Part shown: in pieces, positions 39,742-50,508 of the stretch
How the letters are laid out: every line of letters begins with the position of its first letter
Numbering within the stretch: the first letter of the stretch is position 1
Program-made: the position numbers and the translations under genes
Source: Orobanche coerulescens
Lineage: Eukaryota > Streptophyta > Magnoliopsida > Lamiales > Orobanchaceae
Assembly (NCBI GenBank): GCA_033398695.1
Contig: JAWKAU010000206.1
Span: forward strand, 62,001-126,000
Direction of reading: 5' to 3'
DNA: 64,000 nt
Notes under the pieces: generated by a model
Told to the model about the DNA's origin: nothing
Database searches by the model: none
The model's input: only the letters and a program-made list of their open reading frames with translations

Positions 39742-42700
39742 TTAACGGGGATTAATCTGTGCCAAATCCATTTCCCGACTTACCTTAGGAAAGTTGTGGC
39801 GAAGGTGCCAATAAGCGATTTGAGAGGTAACATTGCCATGCACCGATTTAGCCCAAACCCGCTCGTCTTTTCCTTCAAAGTCAGAGGGGGCATAAACGAC
39901 ATCTAAAGCAACATCACGACACCTTTCCATGAAATCGAGGGTAAGATGCCAGGTCCCGTCGTAGTAAAAATCGCTGATGGTGTCGGAGAAGGTACTTCTG
40001 AGATGCTGAGGAATACCCAACCGATCACCAATGATATAACCTAGCCAGTTGTCCCACCAAAAATTAATATTCTGACCATTACCAATAACCCAACTGGAAG
40101 TGTTAAGAAGACGGGGAATATGATTACGAACCCCCCTGAATATAGAGGAAGAAACAATCTTGCGAGTATCCAAATTACTTCTGAGAAACCTCTGACGAAG
40201 GAATTTTCCACAAAAGGAATCCTCCTGCAGAATAACCCAGGCCAAACGGAACAAAAAGGATTCATTCATCGTACGAAGATGCCTCACCCCAAGCCCTCCC
40301 TCCTCTAAAGGGGAACAAACTCTACTCCAGGCCACAGTACATGCGTTCTTGTGACTAATGTCCCCTGACCAAATAAAATTTCTAGCCGCCGAATCTAATT
40401 TGTTTATCAATTTGATCGGCCAACTATATATCATCATAGAGTGAATGGAGGAGCTCATGATAACAGAGTTAACTAAGCAAATACGACCAGCCATCGAGAG
40501 AGAGGATCCTTTCCAAGCAGAAAATTTACTAATAATTTTGTCAACGACCGGGGCAATATGGATGAGACGGGGTATGCCGCAGAATAACGGAACCCCGAGG
40601 TAATTGAAAGGGAGTGATCCCTCGCGCATGCCAAGGGTGCGCAGAATGACCCGTTTGGTGTGGATAGGAACATGAGAACCGAAATAAACCTTAGATTTAT
40701 TAAGGTTCATAGCCTGGCCCGATATGGCTGAGTAATCATCAAGAATCTTCGATATGGCATTGGCATTATCCGTAGAGGCACGACCAAACACGATAGCATC
40801 ATCCGCATAAAAAGGTGAGAAGGATAGACAATCTTACGGCCCGCAAAAATAGGCTTGAAGAGAGTAGTCGAACCGCATTGGAGAGCATGAGACCGAGCAT
40901 CTCCTCGAATACAAAATAAAAGAGGGGACATGGGATCACCTTGCCGAACCCCTTGATTGCACGCAAAGTAACCCGTAGGAGCACCATTTATAAGAATAGA
41001 AAGCTTACGAGTGAAGAATGGTGGAAACCCAAGCAACAAACCGGTCGTGAAAACCAAAGCGTGAAGAACATCAATAAGAACTCCCGGAAAGAGTGTCAAA
41101 AGCTTTACGAATGTCAATTTTAATAGCCATGTTACCGCGAGCGCGGCGATTCAAACAATTAACGCATTCAAGCAATAGATATACAATCGTGGATACGCCG
41201 GAATAAAGCCAAACCGATGGGGGCTGATGATCTCATGAATAAAACTAGAAAGTCCGCCGTGAGGATTTTAGTAATAATCTTGAAGATAAAGTTACTTAAG
41301 ACAATAGGCGGAATTGCTCAATAGAGATGGCCCCTTTGACTTTAGGAATGAGAGCAACTAAGCTAGAGTTAAGACCCGTCGGAAGATCACCCTCAATGAA
41401 AAATTGCCGAATAGCCGCCACAATATCGGTACCAATGACCTCCCAAGAGAACCGATAAAATAATCCAAGAAAGCCAGAGCCCGGGGGCACTGTGGGGCTC
41501 CATATCGAAAAGCGTAGAACGAATTTCCTCGGAATGGGGAATAGCGAAGGATGGAGTTATCGATGAGAAACCTTAGGAAGAGAGAAACCGGTGGGCCGAT
41601 TAGTAGCAATCGGGTGGCCTTGAAAAGGTCTTGATAAAAATTCACAATGTGGTTCGAGATGGTAGACGGATCACGACAAAGATCACCACAATAAGGAGAG
41701 AGGAAAGTCAAGACGATTATTCCTCATCTTAAGCATCACATGGAAAAGGCGGTATTCCGATCACCATCCTTAAGCCAATTAGTCCTACTCCTTTGTTGGA
41801 AGAAAAGACTCTCTTTATTAAGGATGTCATTCAAGGCCGCAGATTGTTTCGACCTCTGACGAGAAGAGCTCGTCGGTATACCCATCCGCATCAACGAGAC
41901 CGAATGTCACCAAGTTGATCCAAAAGTGACTTTTTTAGTGAAAATATCACCAAAAGACGAAAAATTCCAATGCTTGAGGGTACGACGCAGCCTTTTTAAG
42001 CTTGTACAAAACCAAGTCCCAAGGAGACCGGTTCCCACAATTAAGATTCCAAGAGTTGCGAATAACATCAATAAAAGAATTATCAGTAGTCCACATACGT
42101 TGAAAACGGAAAGGTGCAGGAAAAGAAGTATTACCCAAAGTGGAGGTGAGCCAGATCGGGTGGTGATCAGAGCAGGTCCTAGGGAAAACATGATATTTTG
42201 TGGAAACCCAGTGATCGATAAAATCGGGGGTGGCCAAAAATCGATCAATGCGGGTCTCAACATGATAATCATCATGAACCCTGCCTCTCCAGGTAAACCG
42301 ATGACCAGTAAAAGGGATGCCGACAAGCAAGGCCTCATCAATAAATTGACTGAACTCCCGACAAGAAGTAGCATTGGGAACATGAAGACTGCGACGCTCA
42401 TGTGCCCCAATGACGGCATTAAAATCTCCGAAGACTAAAAGGTTAGGGTGAAGGAAGCTCAGGATATCCTCCCAAAGATTCCTGCGACCAATATAATTCT
42501 GAGCACCATGAACAACGACGCCCGAAAGTCCCATCCATTAAAAGAGATGTCCATGATGATAACACGATCGGAGACATGGATGACTTGGCAATTAGATATG
42601 TTGAGGAGCCGAGCACCCAAATGTCCTGGTCTCGGTTCCCTCGATGATTCTCGGCAAGAAGAGAAAGACCACCCGAACGCCAGAGAGAAAGATCGGAACG

Positions 42701-42826
42701 AGCAAAAGAAGTGAAGGGTTCGATGATACAAAGAATATCCGGCTTACAAACCGTGATATAGTGACGAAGCTGGTCCCTAGCAACCCGCTTTCTTATCCCC
42801 CTGATATTCCAGGAAAGGATATTCAT
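39742..42826 (-). pseudogene. LINE ORF2: endonuclease, reverse transcriptase, zf-RVT (frameshifted)
   Basis: It starts with MNILSWNIRG at 42826, the usual start of an APE-type endonuclease. Further endonuclease blocks are CKPDILCIIEP, then in another frame LLVFGDFNAVIG and CSDHHPIWL. The linker block WLKDGDRNTAFFH is near 41750-41790. Reverse transcriptase motifs follow in changing frames: SLVALIPKVKGAISIEQFR (about 41320), [11 protein letters not shown] (about 41110), [14 protein letters not shown] (about 40930) and [11 protein letters not shown] (about 40790-40820, catalytic YADD intact). The longest clean piece (39742-40791) covers the thumb and zf-RVT-like end. At least four frameshifts break the ORF, so no enzyme is made. 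Confidence 0.9.
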
Positions 42827-44645
42827 TTAGAAACGGCATTTATCCGTGCTTCAGGCGGATTATTTTGCTGATCCTCTTCCCCAGAAGAATTTCGCCAAGG
42901 TTTAGAAGCGGCCAAATTAAGATTTTTCGCTGCCGTGGAGTTGGCAGGGAGTAATTGCACAGTCTTTGGGAATTTAACATCCCTTTTAGCTTGTTTTAGC
43001 GGAGCTTGTGGTTTTTCTGAGGGAATGATAGGAGAAATAACAATAGATTTTCCTGCCTTAACAGCAATGGTATGGCTCTGATCTTTGTCATGGTCAGCAG
43101 ACACAATAGGGGGCCCAACCGTGTCAGTCGATTGCTCATGACGAGAGGATGAAGAAGGGTTATGCAAGATCGTGCCCTTGGAAGACACTGACGTGTTTTT
43201 ATTATCAGGCTGGAAGACGTTAGTGGTAAGGGATAACATGTTATTGTTGGCATGTTCAGCGGAGAACTCAGAAGTGGGGACAATGGTATCATTTTGCTCT
43301 ATTGAAGGCTGGAAAACCGTTAAGGCGAGCTGATGGTGATCATTATTGGAATCACCTTCTATTGGTTCAACATCAAGCACATTGAAGCGATTATTGTTGT
43401 TTGAATTATTGACCCTAACAGTAGGGGTAGGGGATGGTTTCCGAACATATTTAGATTGACGATTCTGGCGGTCGCTAGGAACCGTAGAGTTGGAGTTCGG
43501 AGCCAATTTTTGGCTTCTACAGGAATTGTTGGAGTGACCAACGATTGAGCAATGAGTGCAAAACTCTGGAAACTTTTCGTAGCCAATAGAAGGGAAAACA
43601 CAATGACCCGAACATTCAACCATGACATTGTTGTGAACATGGTCTTTCAAGTCAATTTCAATTAGGACCCGAACAAAATGACCCACTTCCCCATTCAGAG
43701 AACGTTCATCAATTTTCAGAGGGTTGCCAAGAGTCTTAGCAATTGTAAAAATAAGTTGAGGTGCGTATTCAATCGGCAACTCATAAATTCGGATCAAACT
43801 TGTGCTTTAGAAGTTGCAATTTTATAAGGGTTGAAATCCGAACCCAAGTGGATAAACGAAAATATCCGAGACCAAGTTCCATGAAGTTTTGCTAAAAACA
43901 CGATTTTTATCTTCCGAATTATTAAATTGAGCGTTAAAGTATCCTTTTCCCAAAGGTATTAATTTCGGGGCGTGGAGATAGACCAAGCATTTTGCAATTC
44001 ACCTTGATTGATCAAGAGAGTAAGGCTTAGAGTTTTTCGGTTGCAACAACCGGCCATTTAAGGAATTTTGAAGGTATTTAACCCTTTCAGAGTAAATTTT
44101 TTCATCTAAGGAAATAGATATGAAATCCCCTTTGCGCACCGGATCACAGTAGTTACGATAAATATCATCGAGAAATGAATATCTTTCCTCGAGTTAGAAA
44201 GATTACCTGTCAGAGCTTCCTTGAAAGATGAAGGAGAGGGACCCGTAGTTTTTCCCAAACTTGGGTCATTTTGTTTGAGGGAACCGAGCTGGGGGGCCGA
44301 ATTATGGAGCGGCGCCGAAGACGGGAATGATGGAGAGACCGAAGGCGTCTTCGAATAGGAAATGTTGGAAAGAGATGACATCATATGTTGGAAGCATGAC
44401 ATGAGGACTTCCGTAGAAATCATTGTCGGAATCGACGATGAATGAACAAAGTCCGGTGGCTGCCCATTCGCCGCGGCGTCGGCCGTCATCGGCCATGACC
44501 GGAACCCAATCACTGGAGAGCGGCTCCCAAGAACCCTAAGGAAGACCCCGTCGGAAAATCTCGCCGAATGCGAGGTCGCCGAAAACTCGCCGAATCTGAG
44601 GTGGCGGAAGCTGGTCGAAATTGTAAGCAACGGGCGGCTCGACAA
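42823..44645 (-). pseudogene. LINE ORF1: DUF4283-type RNA-binding protein with CCHC knuckle (broken)
   Basis: The C-terminal 324 residues (42823-43797) are open and contain FPEFCTHCSIVGHSNNSC, a CX2CX4HX4C knuckle, followed by a Ser/Asn/Gln-rich tail. Upstream, 43800-44100 gives DUF4283-like blocks (GKGYFNAQFNN, EDKNRVFSKTSWN) but with frameshifts. The N-terminal part at 44106-44489 includes SFKEALTGN, typical before this domain. The likely start is the Met of MTADAAANGQ near 44489; an open frame extends to 44645. The ORF1 stop TGA overlaps the ORF2 ATG by four bases (42823-42826), which in this type of element suggests coupled translation. Confidence 0.82.
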
Positions 44646-45097
44646 GAGGAATCCAATGAAAGTGGTCCGCTACCGAGAGGAGGCCGAGCACGCCGGAAAA
44701 GAGAAAGCGCGGCCGCGGTCAGCGGTTGACCAAGAAACTTCGCCGCGGCGGAGACCGCGATTCAGCCGACGAGACCCAGAGGGTAAATGACCGGAATTAC
44801 AACAGAGTCTATTCCGGTTGGTGCCCAGAGATTGCGCCACGGACGTGGCGGAAAATCTGGCCAAAGTTCTTGAAATTGTAGTTTTAGTAGGAATTTGCAA
44901 CCTAGATTTGCAAGTAAGCGTTGTCGGAATTGAGTGAAATTTGGAGGGGACGTTCGTCTTGGAGAGACGAACAATCGGCCGTCGGCCGATGATGGAGGGG
45001 CTTTCTCACGCGCCCACACGCGCCGCCGGGCCGGGAGCTGTTTTGTGTGTGAAAATCGCCCCTAGAGTGTGTGTGAAGTGCTGTCCGCTGTTTTTTA
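44646..45097 (-). promoter_or_regulatory. LINE 5' untranslated/promoter region
   Basis: A GC- and CpG-rich stretch (for example around 44690-44770 and 44960-45030) unlike the AT-rich surroundings, placed upstream of ORF1. This is where an L1-type internal promoter would lie. No protein is recognised and no core promoter motif could be fixed. Confidence 0.5.
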
Positions 45098-45495
45098 CTT
45101 GAGACTCTTGTGGTCAGTAAAGATATCACACGATTCGCCATACAAGTAGTGTCTCCAAATCTTCAAAGCAAAACTACCGTAGCCAACTCTAGATCATGAG
45201 TAGGATAATTCTCTTCATAAGTTTTTAAATGCCTCGAAGCATAAGCAATCACCTTACCGTGCTGCATAAGGACACAGCCTAAACCCTTCTTCGACGCGTC
45301 ACTATAAATCTGATAGCCCCCAGAACCAGATGGAAGAGTCAAAATAGGAGCCAACACCAATCTCTGTTTCAACTCTTCGAAATTCTGCTCGCGTTTCTCC
45401 GTCTAAACAAACTTCTCACCCTTCCTCATCAGTTGCGTCAAAGGTAATGCCAACCGTGAGAAACCCTCAACAAAATGTCGATAGTAGCCAGCAAG
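45098..45495 (-). pseudogene. Chromovirus RNase H, 5' part, interrupted by the LINE
   Basis: The frame gives [18 protein letters not shown] (first catalytic Asp), [20 protein letters not shown] and LELATVVLL (catalytic Glu), then runs to FTDHKS at the LINE border. Between this and the RT there are two in-frame stops, TGA at 45496-45498 and TAG at 45403-45405, the latter replacing a Trp-like codon. The domain is contiguous with 37961-38459 once the LINE is ignored. Confidence 0.9.
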
Positions 45496-46914
45496 TCACA
45501 GAAAACTCCTAACCTCAGTCACAGTAGTAGGTCTCGGCCACTTGGTGATAGCCTCAACCTTAGATGGATCCATGGTGATGCCATCTGCGGATACAATATG
45601 ACCAAGGAATGCAACTTGCTTTAGCCAAAACTCACACTTCGACAACTTGGCATACAACTTCTGCTGCCGAAGAGTCTCCAAAACAATCCGGAGATGTTGC
45701 TCATGATCCCCTTCAGTCTTGGAATAAACAAGGATGTCGTCGATGAAAACAATAACGAACTTGTCGAGATACTCGTGGGATACGCGATTCATAAGATCCA
45801 TGAATACAGCGTGAGCGTTTGTCAAACCGAAGGGCATAACCAAAAACTCGTAGTGACCATATCGGGTACGGAATGCGGTCTTAGGAACATCTTGCTCCTT
45901 CACACGTAATTGGTGATAACCGGACCTCAAATCGATTTTCGAAAAGAACTTAGCCCCTTGAAATTGATCAAACAGATCATCGATACGTGGAAGAGGATAA
46001 CGATTACAGATAGTGATACGGTTAAGCTCACGATAGTCTATACCTAGTCGCATACTTCCATCCTTCTTCTTAACAAACAAAACAGGTGCACCCCAAGGAG
46101 AAACACTCGGTCGGATGAAACCATTCTCCAAGAGTTCCTGTAATTGTTCCTTCAACTCCTTCAACTCTAAGGGCGCCATACGGTACGGAGCTTTGGAAAT
46201 AGGTTCAGTACCTGGGATCAACTCAATGCCAAATTCAAATTCCCTAGCAGGAGGTATACCAGGAAGTTTGTCGGGGAAAACGTCGGGAAACTCTCGTACC
46301 ACAAGAAGACTTTCAATACTAGGACTCTTCAAAGATGTATCTTTAATAGAAGCCCGAAAACCTTGGCAACCATGGGAAATCAAAGTTCGTGCCTTCATAG
46401 CAGAAATAATTTTAGCAGATTTAAGAGGTTGAGAACCATGATAAATAAAATCAGGCTGATGCAAGCAGCCGAAAATCACATTTCCGGCATGGCAATCAAT
46501 GGTAGCTCTATGCGAAGCCAACCAATCCATGCCAAAAATCACATCAAAATCGATCATATCAATAGGGAGCAAATTCGCCAGGCGAATGCGGTCATCAAAC
46601 CGTAAGGGACAATTCACATATTCATGTTCAATGAGTACATGGTTTTTCATTGGTGTTGAGATGGATATACGATTTATTAGTGGTGTTGGGGTCATATTAA
46701 GTTTCTTGGCAAATGCAATAGATATAATGGAGTGTGTGTCACCGGTATCAAATAATGCAAAAACTGTACGATCACCAATGTAAAGAATGCCGGTAATAGT
46801 ACCTGATGAGTTTGCTGCCTGATCACGTGTCGTAGCATAAACACGACCCATAGTAGGAGCTGGCTTAGCGGAGTTCACTGATGTAATCCGTTTCTCCTGG
46901 GGACAATCCCTCAC
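45496..46914 (-). pseudogene. Chromovirus protease and reverse transcriptase
   Basis: The longest open piece of the element (472 codons). Order: a linker after the CCHC knuckle, then an aspartic protease with active site [11 protein letters not shown] near residue 56 (about 46749). After a linker comes the [35 protein letters not shown] (motif with catalytic Asp), [20 protein letters not shown], and [11 protein letters not shown] (active site at about 45736-45747). The part ends with the thumb and EVRSFL just before a TGA. Most catalytic residues are kept, but the frame is cut from Gag and from RNase H. Ala in NAHAVF is a departure from the usual NAPAVF-type block. Confidence 0.95.
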
Positions 46915-48006
46915 CTTGTGATTAGTGGACCAGCAAGTGAAACATCCTCCAGTAGCTTTGTGACAAACGCCCGGGTCAGGCTTTCCGCAAGTTGCATAGA
47001 GAGGTGGAGGAGGTAAGGTCTCAGTAGGCCTCTTCTGACTCGAAGAACCTGAAGAACGACCCTGCTGAGAACCCCGAGTCGGCCCGATCCTGTCTTGTGC
47101 CGGTTGTTGTTGCCATGACTCTGACGGTCATTCCCATTCCTACCAGTAACCCTCTGATCCTGACCCCTGTACTCCTGTCGCCTCTGATCAAAACCCTGAT
47201 CCTAGCGACCCCTGTGCTCAATACCCTGGTCCTGACGACCCCTATGCTCATGACCCTGGTCCTGACGACCCCTGTAGTTAATACGATCACCATCCCTGTC
47301 CCTCTTGTTCGTACCCCTATCAGCATGAAGTGTCCACTACTAGTGCAACATCGGTGTAATCAGTATTCACGATCCAGTCTAATATCCACTTCTTCAGCCC
47401 CCACTTAAAGTGCCTAGCCTCCCTATGCGCATCACCCGCAATCGGTCCAACAAAACTAGCTAACCTCAGAAACCTCTGCATATACTCTCCAGACGATTCC
47501 CGATACAACTGATTAATAGCCCCATACTCGCGCTCATACCTTTGCTACTTGGAGAAAGGAAAGTACTGCTTGTAGAAGATGTCACGGAAAGTATTCCATG
47601 CACAAGTGTCAGCAAAGTTCTCTCCCTTAGCCAGAACATACGCCTTCCACCAATTCAACGCATCACCTTCCAACTTGAAGGTAGCCAAATGCGTCTTGAA
47701 TTCATCACCACAACCCAAGACCTTGAACAACTTCTCCATATGTGTGATCCAATGTTCTACCTCTGTGGGGGTGGCAGCAGATCGGAAAGAAAGAGGCTTA
47801 AGCTTTGTGAACTTTTCAATCCAACCATGCATCCCGATAGGTGGAGCACCTCCACCCGACGAACCAGCACCATTTCTGATGTCATCGATGACTCTGGTCC
47901 TCAATTCAGCAGAGAGATTCGGGAGAGCATTAGCCAAAGCAGCGGCTATCATGGCCTCGAAGTCAGGGGTATCATCCCCATTAGGATTTCTACGCGTATT
48001 CACCAT
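46900..48006 (-). pseudogene. Chromovirus Gag with CCHC zinc knuckle (broken)
   Basis: The likely start is the ATG at 48006 (MVNTRRNPNG), the usual Gag start in this group, although the frame is open further up to 48039. Capsid-like blocks follow: WITHMEKLFKVLGCGDEFKT, LEGDALNWWKAYV, and WNTFRDIFYKQYFPFSK. An in-frame TAG at 47545-47547 then cuts the frame. It continues as YRESSGEYMQRFLRLASFV to about 47320, after which frame is lost in an Arg/Asp-rich low-complexity stretch (47020-47320). The knuckle [14 protein letters not shown] (CX2CX4HX4C) is at about 46910-46950, joined to the protease frame. Confidence 0.88.
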
Positions 48007-48135
48007 CTGAATGATCATCGAGACTATTAGTAAGGTCAAATAAAGATGAAGTATGAAAGGAAAATACGCAGAAGGGAAACCTAATGTCTACCCAAATCCT
48101 CACAGGTCATAGCCTAAGCTCTACAGGTCGAACCT

Positions 48136-48150
48136 AAGTCTCTGATACCA
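48136..48150 (-). other. Primer binding site for initiator Met-tRNA
   Basis: On the minus strand TGGTATCAGAG begins four bases (atta) after the end of the 5' LTR. It is complementary to the 3' end of plant initiator tRNA-Met, the usual primer of this group. It fixes the orientation of the element and shows that the right-hand LTR is the 5' one. Confidence 0.92.
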
Positions 48151-48154
48151 TAAT

Positions 48155-49140
48155 TGAAACACCCAAACCCAACAAGGGTAGAAGCATCACATTATGGTGA
48201 CATATCAAAGCATACATAATGAACATAGTGAACAGTGGAAGTCTTAAACATGAATAATCAAAAGGAGTTAAGTCGAAATGACTTAAACCAAAACATAAGT
48301 TCAACGAAAAGAAATACTCCAAATGGATGACTAACAAATCATCCAAGTCTAAACAACATCAAAAAAATAGCAAAATAAATCTAAGATGACTAGGGTAAGG
48401 TTTCCACAAGCTCAACTCTCAACCCCAAAGCAACCCCAGCTCCTAGCTTAGATACCTGCCGCAGGAAAAGGAAAATGCGGCTAAGCTTAAAAAGCCCAGT
48501 GAACAGACATATATAAATGAAACCAAAAGACAAGGAACGAACTTATAAAGTACGGTGCATTGGGAAAAGCATGAGGTATAAACAAATGGATATCAAAAGT
48601 AAGGAAAGGTTAGTAATCTACCACGAGCCCGAACATAAATCAAATCAATATCATAGTAACCATGGAGTAGCTAACTCCCGAACATGTGAAAGACGTGTAT
48701 TGCACACAAGCATCAATCACCGAACATATCATATCATAATCATGTCATATCCAATCAAATACAAATCGAACCTAGGATGCATCCATACGCCCCCGAACAA
48801 ATCATATTGGCCATAACAAATATAAAGTGCACATATCATATCAAAATGGGACGGTGTAGAACATCACTCCACCACACTAGAGTCGTGCCATTGGTGGATC
48901 AATGACACGGCCATGTTACCTTCATGGCTAGGAAACGAACTTGGCTCGGTAATCAAACTGAAGGGTTCAAATGTAATATCATATCAAAGTTCATATCAAA
49001 GGTTCATATCAAATGTTCATAAGTTCATAGCAAAGGTTCAAAGCATAGGTTCATAAACAAAGGTTTACAAATCTAATGGAGCATAGCAAAGGCATAGATC
49101 AAATAAGAAAGCCAAAATTAGAAGGCTCAGATCAAAGGCA
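48155..49140 (-). repeat. 5' LTR, inner part (left of the CACTA insertion)
   Basis: It matches 33780-34767 of the other LTR with scattered substitutions. It ends at the CACTA border within the sequence caaaggca, whose uninterrupted form caaaggcatcata is seen in the 3' LTR near 34760. Confidence 0.92.
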
Positions 49141-49159
49141 CACTACTACAAAATACCCA

Positions 49160-49440
49160 TTTAACAGCGGACAATTAACAGCGGTAATCTTAAAACCGCT
49201 GTTAAATTTGTGCGGTGGCACGGTTCGTAAATATTATGAAAAATTAACAGTGGTTAAAAAAAACCCGCTGTTAAATTAAGACGTTAACGGCGGTTTTTGC
49301 CAACCCGCTGTTAAAATCCGCTAATTAACGGCGGTTATTAATCAACCGCCATTAATAGTTCCTATTTTACTGCGGTTACTTGAAAACCGCCGTTCTTTTT
49401 CCTCTTCTAACAGCGGTTACTTGAAAACCGCTGTTAATAT
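49160..49440. repeat. CACTA left subterminal repeats
   Basis: About thirteen copies of a 10-12 bp motif of the form TTAACAGCGGTTA, or with GGCGG, in both orientations; for example 49162, 49176, 49193, 49244, 49263, 49283, 49302, 49325, 49343, 49408 and 49426. Several form close inverted pairs, as at 49325/49343 and 49408/49426. In the En/Spm family such subterminal repeats are the binding sites of the second element-encoded protein. Confidence 0.85.
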
Positions 49441-49699
49441 TGCATTTAATTACAGCCCGTTTCTTTCTTTCTTTCTTTCTTTCTTCTTTTTTCCTTTCTT
49501 TCTTCCTACGCTTCTGACTCTGCGACTTTTCACAGGTGACCCGCGACCTCCGGCGACCTCGTGACCCCCGCGAACTCCGGCGACCTCGCGACCCCCGCAA
49601 CCTCCTCGGCGTTTCGCAATCGACCACCGCGAATTATTTGGTAATTATTCCCAACTCTCTTCTTTGTTCCTATTTGGTAATTTTATCTAGTATTTTAAG

Positions 49700-49915
49700 G
49701 ATTGTTGTGTGATGTTTAATGTGTGTGTTGTGTGTGTATGTGCATGTATAGGTGTGGCAGTGTGTGTGCGTGCAGTGTGTGTATGTGTGTATTGTGTGTG
49801 GCAGTGTGTGTGTGTATTGTGTGTGTGTGTGGCAGTGTGTGTGTGTATTGTGTGTGGCAGTGTGTGTGTGTGTATTGTGTGTGACAGTGTGTGTTGTGTG
49901 TATTGTTTGTGTGTG
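49700..49915. repeat. TG-rich microsatellite
   Basis: Runs of tgtgtg broken by regular cagtg and attg units, with a repeating pattern gtgtggcagtgtgtgtgtgtattg. The open frames seen here translate to Cys/Val strings and are artefacts. Similar TG tracts occur at 56565-56760, 57560-57640 and 58975-59040 in the same transposon. Confidence 0.9.
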
Positions 49916-50145
49916 GACTTTTAATTATACCTGGATTGTTTTGGAGAATAATGTTAAAACCTCAATAAAACCACAATAATCACAAACGTGGTATTCAAAT
50001 GCACATAACGGACAAAACATGTATGTGCGTGTGCACTATGTGTATGTGAGTATGTAATGTAGTTTACATGTTATTTTCTTCTTGTTTGTCGTATAATTTA
50101 ATCGATTTAGTTGAGTGTGCGTGTTTAATTATGTGTGTTGCTTTT

Positions 50146-50261
50146 GACAACACTATTTTGTGGAACACGAATTATTTTGGGATAGCTTTGGTTAACTTCT
50201 TAAGGATCTTCTTCCTTTGGGATAGATGTTAACTTTCGTCTTAAGGATCTTCTCCCAACAG
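50146..50261. repeat. Dispersed duplicate block, copy 1
   Basis: About 115 bp that recurs at 57399-57514 with a few differences. It contains two tandem 41-bp subunits, each with ttgggatag, a ttaac element and aaggatcttctccc. It lies upstream of the transposase; copy 2 lies in an intron of the second gene. Confidence 0.85.
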
Positions 50262-50508
50262 TTCATGCAGATAGAGTTAGCAATATTGACAAAGCCATAA
50301 GTTGACGTAGTATACAGTTAATTCTATTTTGACAACCGTCGTTCATGTTTCTATTTTAAACAACAATTATAGGACTACCATACCTTTGTCATTCTCTCTG
50401 TCAAAACAATTTTAAAAAAGTTAGTAATCATATAGAAATGAAATTCTTCCCCTTTATACAAAACAATAGAAAATTGATGAACATAGTATGTGTAATATAA
50501 AAGAAGAA

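Larger units (their letters stand above)
38465..45097 (-). mobile_element. L1-type LINE inserted in the chromovirus RNase H (about 6.6 kb)
   Basis: A non-LTR retrotransposon on the minus strand with ORF1 (about 42823-44645), ORF2 (about 39068-42826) and a short 3' A tail, seen as eight T on the plus strand at 38463-38470. The interrupted chromovirus codons match up on both sides. The repeated tactt (38460-38464 and 45098-45102) is the likely short target duplication, partly masked by the T run. The 5' end is GC-rich and close to full length. Both ORFs are broken by frameshifts, so the copy is dead. Gene order, ORF1 type and terminal RNase H fit the plant L1 group. Confidence 0.9.
49441..50508 (+). 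promoter_or_regulatory. CACTA 5' region before the transposase
   Basis: No gene. It holds a (TTTC)n tract at about 49461-49500, a CpG-rich patch at 49520-49630 with repeated gcgacctccgg, then a TG-rich microsatellite (49700-49915) and an AT-rich stretch. A CpG-rich leader just inside the terminus is a known trait of En/Spm promoters. A block at 50146-50261 recurs at 57399-57514. Splice sites for a leader intron are possible but not fixed. Confidence 0.55.

Noticed and set aside
41926..42438. 170-codon plus-strand open frame opposite the LINE endonuclease
   Set aside because: It is the antisense of conserved ORF2 blocks (GDFNAVIG, SDHHPIWL) on the minus strand and has no features of its own.
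47542..48030. Plus-strand open frames of 143 and 162 codons opposite Gag
   Set aside because: Shadow of the conserved Gag reading on the minus strand.
49709..49979. Open frames of Cys/Val-rich small proteins in TG-rich DNA
   Set aside because: They are translations of a tgtgtg microsatellite; the same occurs at 56546-56773 and 57519-57701.
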